A DNA stretch of 11,692 nucleotides from JBOFLG01 sp051657745. Lineage in GTDB: Bacteria > Actinomycetota > Actinomycetes > Actinomycetales > Dermatophilaceae. The notes under the pieces were generated by a model. The model saw only the letters and a list, made by a program, of their open reading frames with translations. It had not been told where the DNA came from and made no database searches. A program made the translations under genes and the position numbers. Of the stretch, positions 1-7,396 are shown piece after piece (positions within the stretch are counted from its first letter, which is position 1; the number at the start of each line of letters is the position of its first letter). Location: the NCBI GenBank assembly GCA_051657745.1, contig JBOFLG010000038.1:1-11692 (forward strand), in the 5' to 3' direction.

Positions 1-126
1 GGGGTCCTTGCCGGGGAAGGGGACTTCGACATCGCCGACCCTGCACCAACGGGCCCCACGTGCACCCCCCGACACGCCAGTCACACTGCCGCGCAACGCT
101 GCTCGACCCACCACCCAGCACCCTGA
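1..126 (+). CDS. Possible C-terminal end of an upstream protein (partial)
   Basis: Frame 1 is open from the left edge to a TGA at 124-126, giving about 41 residues that begin GVLAGEGDFDIADPAPTG and end in a Cys/His/Pro-rich tail. Third positions are mostly G or C, as in the neighbours. The stop overlaps the next gene's ATG by one base (TGATG at 124-128), a common translational-coupling arrangement, and this is the main reason to think the frame is real. Too little is visible to assign a family. The unusual tail could equally be chance read-through of non-coding DNA, so the call is weak. Confidence 0.3.
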   Translation, partial: GVLAGEGDFDIADPAPTGPTCTPRHASHTAAQRCSTHHPAP

Positions 127-629
127 TGAGAAAACCTCAATCTGCCTCAATCATCGAGGCGTTCCGCGACACCACCAGCAGAGATCAACCGGGCCAACTC
201 GTGCTCGAGACGGCGAACGAACTTGCAACCCAACACGGGCAGCAGTGGCTTGCCGAGGACGTCAGTCGCGCTTCCAGTGCATCCGCCGACGCCATCGCCG
301 AAACCAAGCGCCTAATCGACGGCCTCAACGCCAAACGCGTGGCTCTGGTGGAACGGATCGACGAGTGGGTTTCGGCCGAGGTCCACAGCCGCGCTGACGC
401 CTCCCTGCACACCGAGACTCTCGGTTCCGTCGTTGACCGCCTGGCGATCGCGTGGGTCCGTGCAAATAGCCTGATGACCACCAACGACACCCGCGATCGA
501 GCACGCTTGGCGCGGCGGCAGCTCGCCGAGTTGGCGGACGCCTACGACGACCTAATTCGCGATGTCGCCGCTGGCCACCGACAACTCCCGGCGTGGCGGG
601 CTCTGAAGACCTACCGGAGCGCCTCGTGA
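126..629 (+). CDS. DUF4254 family protein
   Basis: A 167-residue, largely helical protein with no signal peptide or membrane segment. Residues 94-106 (LHTETLGSVVDRL), followed by AIAWVRANSL, match the conserved signature of DUF4254, a family of unknown biochemical function often encoded in polysaccharide or LPS-type glycosylation clusters next to GT9 heptosyltransferases. A GT9 gene lies three genes downstream here, consistent with that habit. The ATG at 126 was preferred over the GTG at 60 because it forms a TGATG junction with the frame upstream and removes a Pro-rich extension. No clear Shine-Dalgarno precedes it, which fits translational coupling. The stop overlaps the next start as GTGA. 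Confidence 0.78.
   Translation: MRKPQSASIIEAFRDTTSRDQPGQLVLETANELATQHGQQWLAEDVSRASSASADAIAETKRLIDGLNAKRVALVERIDEWVSAEVHSRADASLHTETLGSVVDRLAIAWVRANSLMTTNDTRDRARLARRQLAELADAYDDLIRDVAAGHRQLPAWRALKTYRSAS
616..619 (+). promoter_or_regulatory. RBS GGAG for the kinase/nucleotidyltransferase fusion
   Basis: GGAG lies 6 bases before the GTG at 626. That GTG overlaps the DUF4254 stop (GTGA). This supports the start at 626 over the in-frame GTG at 593, which lies further inside the upstream gene. Confidence 0.6.
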
Positions 630-2512
630 CCGCAGACGCAAACCGACACCTGTCCGTTTCGCTCAACGGCGTCGACAACATCGGAAAGACCACGCAACTC
701 GCCTGGCTCCACCGTGGGATGCCCAATGCCCACCTTGTGGGCACGGTAGATGCCTGGGATTCCCGATGGCAGGAGGTCGCTGCGGGCGACTTCGCCTATT
801 GGTGGTTCGTCAGGTCCACCACACCCGAGCACATCGGGCTGATGCTGGGCAGTCACGTCGGCCGCCGCGCCGCGAGCGGACCACTGGCGCTCGAAGACCG
901 CGGCTTGCCCATGCTCCGGGCGACCTGCGCTGCCACCGCCGCGCTCAAGGCCGGGCTGACCCCGACAAAGGCACTCGGGCTGGTAGACCGCCTTGCGGCC
1001 GATATCCCGCCCGCCGCACCTCGGCGCGAGGTCCATGTACTGTTGCGCCGGTCCGGTGACCCTACGCGGGAAGCGGCAGAGGCCCTCCGGCGTGAGCCAA
1101 GGCCAGCAGACGGACGCTACGCCGCCTACCAGGGCGCGCTCGCGGAGATCCTGTCCATCCAGGTCGAACGCGAGGAATACCACGCGGTGCTAGATCTCGG
1201 CGACGCCCCGATCCTGGATGTCCAGCGAACGCTCCGGAGGCACCTGGCTGGTGTGAGTGTCAATGTGAAACTGCTGCCGAATGACGCGTTAGACCGGCTG
1301 TGGGTACTAGGTGGAATGTCCGAGAGCGGCAAGAGCACGGTCGGCGAACTTTTGCGCGACGAGCACGGCGTGACCAGGTTGAAAATCGGCTACCTGATAG
1401 AAGTCGCCGCTATTCGCGCCGGAGTCGCCTACCCATACAAGCACTGGTCGGAGCGGGAGCAAGCGGAGCAGCTAACCGAAGAGATCATACGATTCGCCGA
1501 GACGACCAAAGCACGCACGATCAGTCTCGAAAGCGCCCGTCGCTTCGAGGCGACCGCGCACCTGAAACGCGTCTGGGGTGACCGTTGCCAGGTCGTTTAC
1601 CTCGATGCGGATACGCCCGTCCGAGCACGTCGCACAGTGGAAAGTGAGTTCCAGTTGCGTGACCGCGACGCGATCAAGCTTGAGCGCGGCGCGGACCGGA
1701 TCGCCGAGATCGCCGATCACCGCATCGACAACTCCGGGTCGCTGAGCGCACTCAAACTCGCCGTCACCCGAATCGCGTCGACCGTGGACCTGCCCAAGGT
1801 GACGCCTCAAACGAGTTGGCCAGCGACACAGAACGGGTGGCTAGGACAGGCGACCAAACACATGTGCGACGAGCAGGTCGTGCTTGTGCTGGCAACCGGC
1901 AGCACGGGAACCACCAGCTGGCGGGACGGATGGAGCGATCTTGACCTGCTCGTGGTTCGGGACACAGCGCCCGCCGAACGGTTGCGGGGCGTAGCGGGCA
2001 CCCTTCCCGCGCCCGATGGGATCAAGGTCGGCGTCAGCGTCTTCACAACTGCCGACATCGACTCGCTGCGGGTGCCACCGCGCGTCGTGCAATCGCTGCG
2101 TCGAGCCGCTCAGGGAATCGGCGTGCTGCACTGGCGGGCGGGCCATCTGCTGCCGGTGCCGGCCGCCACGCACGGCGATCGCATCAGCCGTGGCGGGCTG
2201 GGACTCGTGCTGATGACCACCCGCCGCCTCCTCGCCGCCGATCAGATAGATGTGCGCGCCGTGCACAAGCACCTGGTGCTGCTCGCCAAGATCGTGCTGC
2301 GAGCTGACGGACACGACCTCCACGACGCCGATGACGTGCTGACCGCGTTCCGGGAGTTTCACCCCACCGCCGGATGCGCACCGCCTGAACTGACCGACCT
2401 TATCCATCGCCCAGGCGATCCGGTCCTGCGCCGACAACTCGTCGATGCGACGGATCGACTATTGACCTACCTCGACCGACTCGACCACCCCACAGTGAGG
2501 GCCAGCGAATGA
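626..2512 (+). CDS. Fusion: two P-loop kinase-like domains plus nucleotidyltransferase domain
   Basis: A 628-residue cytoplasmic protein with three recognisable modules. (1) Residues about 8-215 resemble thymidylate kinase: Walker A GVDNIGKTT at 15-23 and LEDRG at 89-93 in the place of the family's DR motif. (2) Residues about 225-395 are a second P-loop kinase-like domain with GMSESGKS at 230-237, similar in style to dephospho-CoA or nucleotide kinases; VVYLDADTP lies further on. (3) Residues about 415-628 carry the minimal nucleotidyltransferase signature, GS at 425-426 and DLD at 438-440, followed by helices. Known families suggest phosphoryl and nucleotidyl transfer to a small substrate; the substrate is unknown. 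A rare TTA leucine codon occurs at 1289-1291. The next gene overlaps as ATGA. Confidence 0.75.
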   Translation: MTADANRHLSVSLNGVDNIGKTTQLAWLHRGMPNAHLVGTVDAWDSRWQEVAAGDFAYWWFVRSTTPEHIGLMLGSHVGRRAASGPLALEDRGLPMLRATCAATAALKAGLTPTKALGLVDRLAADIPPAAPRREVHVLLRRSGDPTREAAEALRREPRPADGRYAAYQGALAEILSIQVEREEYHAVLDLGDAPILDVQRTLRRHLAGVSVNVKLLPNDALDRLWVLGGMSESGKSTVGELLRDEHGVTRLKIGYLIEVAAIRAGVAYPYKHWSEREQAEQLTEEIIRFAETTKARTISLESARRFEATAHLKRVWGDRCQVVYLDADTPVRARRTVESEFQLRDRDAIKLERGADRIAEIADHRIDNSGSLSALKLAVTRIASTVDLPKVTPQTSWPATQNGWLGQATKHMCDEQVVLVLATGSTGTTSWRDGWSDLDLLVVRDTAPAERLRGVAGTLPAPDGIKVGVSVFTTADIDSLRVPPRVVQSLRRAAQGIGVLHWRAGHLLPVPAATHGDRISRGGLGLVLMTTRRLLAADQIDVRAVHKHLVLLAKIVLRADGHDLHDADDVLTAFREFHPTAGCAPPELTDLIHRPGDPVLRRQLVDATDRLLTYLDRLDHPTVRASE

Positions 2513-3066
2513 CCACCGTTCCCGAGGACCTCGCCTACCAGGCCCGGCGCGTCCGCCGTCTCGGTGTGCCCCCGCGGACTCGGGATGTCCGGATCGTCCA
2601 CCCGTTGGACGGCATCCTTGACCAGGTTCACCCCGCGACATTGCGGCGGACCGGTAGCGCGCTGTGGGAGGCGTGGTCGCGCCACCCGGACTTCGCCGCC
2701 CCCGACGTGCTGCTCGGACTGGACGCGGGCGGCATCCTGCCCACCGTCGCCGTCGCCCTGGCCAGCGACTTGCCGTACCGCCTAGCGTGGAAGCTCGACC
2801 TCGACCTGCCCGACAAGATGAGCTTCGCCGAACCCCATGCCCAACGCACCGAGGTCTTCACCTACGGGGACCTTGCGGGAACCCGCGTGCTCATCGTCGA
2901 TGACGAGATCACCACCGGGAACACGCTGTCCAACCTGGTCTCGGCGCTCCGCAAGTCGGCTGTGGCGGTGACCGGCATTGCGTGCTTGATTGAGGACACC
3001 GCAGGCAACGCCCGTCCGCTGCTGGAATCACTGGGAGTACCGCTGTGCACCATCACGCGACTGTGA
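2509..3066 (+). CDS. Phosphoribosyltransferase (type I PRTase fold)
   Basis: A 185-residue protein with the canonical PRPP-binding loop VLIVDDEITTGNT at residues 127-139, including the acidic pair Asp131-Asp132. An upstream LLGLDAGGILPTVAVALA stretch is typical of adenine/xanthine-type PRTases. The family transfers a phosphoribosyl group between PRPP and a base, or runs the reverse reaction. The acceptor cannot be read from sequence, so purine salvage and a pathway-specific ribosyl transfer are both possible. The ATG overlaps the previous stop (ATGA), with GAGG 8 bases upstream. Placement inside a biosynthesis-type operon argues for a dedicated rather than housekeeping role (inference). Confidence 0.85.
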   Translation: MTTVPEDLAYQARRVRRLGVPPRTRDVRIVHPLDGILDQVHPATLRRTGSALWEAWSRHPDFAAPDVLLGLDAGGILPTVAVALASDLPYRLAWKLDLDLPDKMSFAEPHAQRTEVFTYGDLAGTRVLIVDDEITTGNTLSNLVSALRKSAVAVTGIACLIEDTAGNARPLLESLGVPLCTITRL

Positions 3067-4130
3067 GCCCGTGGACGATCGAGCCGGTGCGTCGAGCTCG
3101 CGGCGGGCCGATCGTCGTCCCGCGCCAGTACGCACCCCTGGCCCGCACGCTGCCCTTCCGGCGTGCGGGTGGCGAACTCCCGCACCACACCAATGGGGTG
3201 GACGTCATCGGCGAACGCGGCTGGTCGGTGGTCCTCGGTGACCGGGGCCTCGGTGACGTCCTGCTCGCGTTCGGGCTTGTTCAGGCCCTCTCTGATGGGA
3301 CGGATCCTGACGCCGAACTTCACTACGAGGGACCACGTCCACGGCTGATGCAGCGCTGTCGGCTGCCGTTGAGGACAAGCCAGACCAAAGGCCCGCACAC
3401 CGTTGCTGCCTTGCACGGCAAGGGATTCACGTTCCATGCGGTCCCCGAACGGCCGCAGGCCTGGCTGGACATCCTGGACGACGAACTTGTGGAGGTCCAC
3501 TCCGCTCTGCCGATGCGGTACTACCTCGCCGCGGAACAGGCCCTCGGCGTCCGGCTCCCTGCCGACCGCGCGCCGCTTCCGACCTTCGGGTCCAGCGAGC
3601 AGGCACGACCATTCCACGTCGTGTTCGTCTCGGCGACCAGTTGGCCAAGCCGAAAAGACTACGGCGCAAGCGGTTTCGCCCACATCGCGACTGTCTTGGC
3701 CCAGCGCTTCCCGGCGCCGTGGACGTTCACCTTGGTCACCAGTAGCGATGCCGAGCCGATGACGTTCGACGGCATCGAGGTCCTGGCCGGACTGGATGCC
3801 GTGGATTGCCTGGACGTATTCGCGTCGGCCGAGGTCGTGATCGGCAATGACACGGGTCTGACCCATCTGGCCGCGCTCACCGAGCGCCCGGACGGAACCG
3901 GCCCGCACGCCATCGGGCTCTACGGTCGCCACGCCCACACCAAGTGGACCACTGGGACCGCACGACATCATGCCGTCGCTACCACGTTCTCCCAGATGCT
4001 GGCCTTCGCCGACCGCTGCCCTGTACGCGACCACCTGGACGATGCGCTGTGGTCACCGTCGGCGAGTCTCGCCGACATCCCGGCCGAGATCATCACAGAG
4101 TTCGCAAGCGATATCGCCGGTTGGTGGTGA
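3045..4130 (+). CDS. Glycosyltransferase family 9 (heptosyltransferase-like)
   Basis: A 361-residue protein with a GT-B layout. The N-terminal domain carries GDRGLGDVLLAFGLVQAL from residue 65, equivalent to the GDVLLxTPxxxxL loop of GT9. The C-terminal domain carries IGNDTGLTHLAAL from residue 266, the GxDTGxxHLA signature of heptosyltransferases. GT9 enzymes use ADP-heptose to build LPS core in Gram-negatives; actinobacterial members are linked to other glycans or natural products. Donor and acceptor here are unknown. The GTG at 3045 has GGGAG 7 bases upstream and overlaps the PRTase by 22 bases. The in-frame GTG at 3063 makes a GTGA overlap with the PRTase stop and is a credible alternative start. 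Confidence 0.78.
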   Translation: MHHHATVSPWTIEPVRRARGGPIVVPRQYAPLARTLPFRRAGGELPHHTNGVDVIGERGWSVVLGDRGLGDVLLAFGLVQALSDGTDPDAELHYEGPRPRLMQRCRLPLRTSQTKGPHTVAALHGKGFTFHAVPERPQAWLDILDDELVEVHSALPMRYYLAAEQALGVRLPADRAPLPTFGSSEQARPFHVVFVSATSWPSRKDYGASGFAHIATVLAQRFPAPWTFTLVTSSDAEPMTFDGIEVLAGLDAVDCLDVFASAEVVIGNDTGLTHLAALTERPDGTGPHAIGLYGRHAHTKWTTGTARHHAVATTFSQMLAFADRCPVRDHLDDALWSPSASLADIPAEIITEFASDIAGWW

Positions 4131-4136
4131 CCCCTC

Positions 4137-5273
4137 ATGCCGAGGATCGCCAGCCACCGACGCTTCACGGCCAACCACACCTGGCACGTTGATTGGGCCG
4201 GAAACACGTTGTTCGTGAAGGCCAGCCCGAACCACAACGAGGCCCGCGCCGAGTGCGCAGGACACGCCCGCATCCGCAAGTTCTACCCCGTACCGAGGCT
4301 GCGGGGCGCGCGACGAGTCACGCGCTGGACAGTGCTCGCCTACGACCGGTGGCCCCACCTCGACCACGACAGCGGCCTGCTGCTCGACGAAATCACCCAC
4401 GCCGACCTCACGGGCTGCCTAGCCCGACTCGACACCTGCCTGACCGCTGTATTCCGCCAGTACCAGCACGTCATCGGCGGCACCCTTCGGCACACGATCA
4501 ATGGGGAGACGATCAGCAAGCTTTACGGCGACCGCGCCGCTCCCGACGGCCGTCTCGACCAGTACTACAGACCCAACGCGCTGTGGCCGATTGCCGATGG
4601 CACTCGGGGAGTTCGCCCGGAGGATCTCGCAGATCTGCGCCTGGTTGTCAACGGCCGCGAGTACACAGTTGACTTCGCCGAACTGAAGACCAGGCTGCAG
4701 GTCCACTTCGCCCGTAACAGCCCGGTCTGGGCGGCAATCACCCAGGGCGACCCCACCGACATCAATATCGGCTGGTCGCCTGCGGATGGACCGGTGTGGT
4801 TCGACTACGAGACCGGGGGACTCAATGCGCTATCCGGCGAATTCGCCTGTTTCCTGCTCTACCAACGCCTCCACGGCGCGTGGCTCACCCCGCACTACAA
4901 CCGCGCTGCGTTCGACGATCACCCTTCCGCACTCGCCCTGGCAACGCTCGCCGAGCCCCTCGTCCACGTGGAGTACATCCGCTCGTCGCTGGTGATCGAC
5001 TATCGGCATACGCCCAGCCCGGCCCGCCGACATGTTCTGCGCCGCTACCTCGACGAGATCGTCCGGCCCATCGCGGGCCATCTCGGCATCGATGACCTGA
5101 TGGCGTGGCTGCGTCCTTACCTGGTGATGCGGTTGCTTGCCGTTTACCACGTCGCTGACCTCGAACCCCGCGACACCGCCCTGTCGCTGGCTCTACTCGC
5201 CCAAGCAGTGCACCCGGAAACCACGCTGCCCCACTTCCTCGCCCTCACGCCATCAGATGCGGAGGTCAACTAA
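4137..5273 (+). CDS. Aminoglycoside phosphotransferase-fold kinase-like protein
   Basis: A 378-residue protein with kinase-like landmarks. FVKAS places a nucleotide-binding Lys at residue 28, with Glu39 as the likely helix-C partner. VLAYDRW resembles a hinge. The catalytic loop TQGDPTDINIGW lies at 202-213 (Asp205, Asn210), and the metal-binding segment WFDYETGG at 221-228 (Asp223). Family members phosphorylate small-molecule hydroxyls such as aminoglycosides, choline or sugars. The usual His of HGD is Gln203, while Asp and Asn are kept, so activity is plausible. The gene starts 6 bases after the GT9 stop and ends 2 bases before the SDR start. It probably phosphorylates a pathway intermediate; self-resistance by phosphorylation of a product is an alternative. 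Confidence 0.68.
   Translation: MPRIASHRRFTANHTWHVDWAGNTLFVKASPNHNEARAECAGHARIRKFYPVPRLRGARRVTRWTVLAYDRWPHLDHDSGLLLDEITHADLTGCLARLDTCLTAVFRQYQHVIGGTLRHTINGETISKLYGDRAAPDGRLDQYYRPNALWPIADGTRGVRPEDLADLRLVVNGREYTVDFAELKTRLQVHFARNSPVWAAITQGDPTDINIGWSPADGPVWFDYETGGLNALSGEFACFLLYQRLHGAWLTPHYNRAAFDDHPSALALATLAEPLVHVEYIRSSLVIDYRHTPSPARRHVLRRYLDEIVRPIAGHLGIDDLMAWLRPYLVMRLLAVYHVADLEPRDTALSLALLAQAVHPETTLPHFLALTPSDAEVN
5261..5266 (+). promoter_or_regulatory. RBS GGAGGT for the SDR gene
   Basis: A near-consensus GGAGGT sits 9 bases before the GTG at 5276, inside the last codons of the upstream kinase-like gene. It fixes the SDR start. It is also the strongest ribosome-binding site in the operon, which may raise translation of this gene. 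Confidence 0.65.
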
Positions 5274-5275
5274 CC

Positions 5276-6022
5276 GTGGCCCGTTCCGTTGCCATCGTCA
5301 CCGGAGTCGGTTCCGGTATCGGTGCGGCCATCGCCGCTCGCCTCGCCGACCGCTATGACCTCATCCTCACCCATCTCCACGACGACCCGGACCTGCACAA
5401 CGTGCTCGCCGCGGTCGAGCAACGCGGTGCTGCGACAGCGACGATCACAGGCGATCTCACCGACCCGATGACGATCGACAAGCTCGCACATGAGGTCCAG
5501 CACGCCGCCGATCGGCTCGAAGTCCTCGTGTCCAACGCCGGTGCCTATCCGCGCATCCCCTGGACCAGCCTCGCCCTGGACACCTTCCGCGATCAGATCG
5601 AGGTCAACCTTGTCACCCACGCGGCGTGTGCCCAGCTCGTGACGCCGTCCCTCACGGCGCGCGGCCACGGCCGGATCATCACAGTGTCCTCGGTACTCAC
5701 CCAGCTCGGCCGCGTCGACCTCGCCGCTTACATCGCGGCTAAGAGCGGTCTGGAAGGACTCGTGCGTGCTCTGGCCCGAGAGCTCGGACCACACGGCATC
5801 ACCGTCAACTGCGTCCGCGCGGGCTCAATCGAAGTACCCGCCGAACACGCTGTCGTCCCCGACCACGACGCGATGATCGACCGGCAGCTCGACCGGCAGT
5901 GCGTCAAACGCCGCGGACACCCCGACGACATCGCCGCCGCCGTGGATTTCCTCGCCTCCCCCGACGCGGGGTTCATCACCGGTCAGGCCCTCACCATCGA
6001 CGGGGGCTGGTGCATGACATGA
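5276..6022 (+). CDS. SDR family NAD(P)-dependent oxidoreductase
   Basis: A 248-residue classical short-chain dehydrogenase of normal length. The dinucleotide-binding motif TGVGSGIG is at residues 9-16, NAG at 87-89, and catalytic Ser139, Tyr152 and Lys156 have standard spacing. The C-terminal GQALTIDGGW is typical of the 3-ketoacyl reductase-like subgroup. The enzyme should oxidise or reduce an alcohol/ketone. In this operon a sugar or sugar-phosphate intermediate is a reasonable guess, but substrate and cofactor cannot be read reliably. The acidic residue usual for NAD preference is not obvious. The stop overlaps the next ATG by four bases (ATGA at 6019-6022). Confidence 0.9.
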   Translation: MARSVAIVTGVGSGIGAAIAARLADRYDLILTHLHDDPDLHNVLAAVEQRGAATATITGDLTDPMTIDKLAHEVQHAADRLEVLVSNAGAYPRIPWTSLALDTFRDQIEVNLVTHAACAQLVTPSLTARGHGRIITVSSVLTQLGRVDLAAYIAAKSGLEGLVRALARELGPHGITVNCVRAGSIEVPAEHAVVPDHDAMIDRQLDRQCVKRRGHPDDIAAAVDFLASPDAGFITGQALTIDGGWCMT

Positions 6023-6615
6023 CCTCCGTCCCACGCTGGATGCGCCACGGCACCTGTACCGACGGGCTCTACCGCCCCGGCGCCCATGCCCGCCCCGGCA
6101 GTCCACTCACCATCGCAGGCACCGTCGAAGCCGAACTGACCGCCCGCGAGCTGGACAGCCATCGCTGGCAACCGGCACTTATCGCAACCAGCCCACTGCG
6201 CCGCGCTCGCCAGACCGGCGCCATCGTCGCCCGCGCGTCGGGCACCCGATTCGCCGAACAGATCACCGCGTTCGCCGAATGGCGCGCCCCGCACTGCGTT
6301 CTGGGCCTCGCCCCCAACCGGTACCCACCTGAGTACATCACCTGGCGGCAACAGCGCGCCGACAACCCGGACAGCGCCCTGCCCGGAGGGGAGAGCCTCC
6401 GCACGTTCGCCGAACGCGCGCTCGAAGCAGCAACCATCGCCGACGACCTCACCACCGAGCACGGCTCGGTATTGATCGTGTCGCACCGACTGCTCATCGG
6501 CGCAGTCGCCGCCCTGCACCACGGCTACCTCCACCCCGCAGACATCTTCGGCTACGCCAGCAACTTCCGCCTTCCGCCCGCCCAGCTGTGGGCACCATCC
6601 AGGGGGACCACGTGA
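6019..6615 (+). CDS. Histidine phosphatase (phosphoglycerate-mutase-like) family protein
   Basis: A 198-residue protein with the branch-1 histidine phosphatase signature MRHGT, in which His10 is the expected phospho-acceptor beside Arg9. TSPLRRARQTG at 57-67 supplies the usual phosphate-pocket Arg, and the second catalytic His is His156 in VSHR. Such enzymes remove phosphate from small molecules, or move it in mutases. Here the enzyme probably dephosphorylates a pathway intermediate made by the upstream kinases (inference). The ATG at 6019 was chosen because it overlaps the SDR stop as ATGA and places RHG at the usual N-terminal position; the longer open frame upstream only mirrors the SDR gene. 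The next gene starts within its stop (GTGA). Confidence 0.85.
   Translation: MTSVPRWMRHGTCTDGLYRPGAHARPGSPLTIAGTVEAELTARELDSHRWQPALIATSPLRRARQTGAIVARASGTRFAEQITAFAEWRAPHCVLGLAPNRYPPEYITWRQQRADNPDSALPGGESLRTFAERALEAATIADDLTTEHGSVLIVSHRLLIGAVAALHHGYLHPADIFGYASNFRLPPAQLWAPSRGTT
6601..6607 (+). promoter_or_regulatory. RBS AGGGGGA for the methyltransferase gene
   Basis: This purine-rich AGGGGGA lies 4 bases before the GTG at 6612. It favours that start, which overlaps the phosphatase stop as GTGA, over the in-frame GTG at 6588. Confidence 0.5.
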
Positions 6616-7379
6616 CACGCGACCAAGCCGACAACCGGATCTTGCCGCACGAATCGGACCACGAGCGAACTGTCCGCCACCGCCTCGCCGACCTGCTGGC
6701 CAAGACCACCATCCCACCCGAGGAACTGGTCGACAACCTGGCCCTCTACCTGCGCAGGCAGCCGCTGACCGACCTACTCTCTCTCGACGCGCTCTACCGG
6801 ATGATCCTCAACGTGCCCGGCGCGGTCATGGAGTTCGGCGTGCACCGCGGACGCCACCTCGCCGCCCTCACCGCGTTGCGTGGCGTGCACGAGCCGTACA
6901 ACCCGCATCGCCGGATCGTTGGCTTCGACACCTTCACCGGCTTCCCCGAGGTGACCGACGTGGACACCACGAGTCCCAGCGCCGTCGCCGGCCGGTTCGC
7001 GCTCACCGACGGCTATCCACAGCACCTGCGCGATGTACTCGACGCCCATGAGCAGGGCGAACATCTCGGCCACATCAGGCGCACCCTGATCGTCGAGGGC
7101 GACGTGCGCGAGACCCTCCCGCGCTACCTGACGGACAACCCGCACACAGTCATCGCTCTGGCCTACTTCGACCTCGACCTCTACGAACCGACCCGCGACA
7201 CCATCAACGCCATCCGGCAGTACCTCGCCAAGGGCAGCGTGCTCGCCTTCGACGAACTCGCCCACGCCAAGTGGCCGGGTGAAACCGCAGCCCTGCGCGA
7301 CACCCTCGGCACCGACCTAGGCACGCTGCGCACGCTGCCCGGACGTGCCACCCCGACGTACCTGCGGTGGGGCATGTAG
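6612..7379 (+). CDS. TylF/MycF-type class I SAM-dependent O-methyltransferase
   Basis: A 255-residue protein of the TylF/MycF/NovP group, whose members methylate hydroxyls of deoxysugars in natural products and need a divalent metal. MEFGVHRG at residues 73-80 is the SAM-binding loop typical of this group, followed by RIVGFDTFTGFPE and by YFDLDLYEPT near 185-194, where Asp187 and Asp189 match the family's metal-binding acidic positions. A helical N-terminus of about 70 residues is also usual. This is the last gene of the operon. Its presence suggests a late O-methylation of a sugar-like product (inference). Its stop lies 7 bases from that of the convergent Nudix gene. Confidence 0.83.
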   Translation: MTRDQADNRILPHESDHERTVRHRLADLLAKTTIPPEELVDNLALYLRRQPLTDLLSLDALYRMILNVPGAVMEFGVHRGRHLAALTALRGVHEPYNPHRRIVGFDTFTGFPEVTDVDTTSPSAVAGRFALTDGYPQHLRDVLDAHEQGEHLGHIRRTLIVEGDVRETLPRYLTDNPHTVIALAYFDLDLYEPTRDTINAIRQYLAKGSVLAFDELAHAKWPGETAALRDTLGTDLGTLRTLPGRATPTYLRWGM

Positions 7380-7396
7380 CCGCAGCTCAGGCGGCT
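7378..7396. terminator. Possible bidirectional terminator between convergent genes
   Basis: AGCCGC (7378-7383) and GCGGCT (7391-7396) form a 6-bp stem with a 7-base loop spanning both convergent stops. There is no T tract. The position fits a shared terminator, but the stem is short and in high-GC DNA could occur by chance. Confidence 0.3.

Noticed and set aside
2862..4034. Minus-strand open frame of 390 codons
   Set aside because: It lies opposite the PRTase end and the GT9 gene, both with diagnostic motifs and good start signals; the minus frame shows no recognisable domain.
5899..6018. Upstream extension of the histidine phosphatase frame
   Set aside because: It reads as Arg/His repeats inside the SDR gene; the ATG at 6019 gives an ATGA junction and a normal N-terminal RHG motif.
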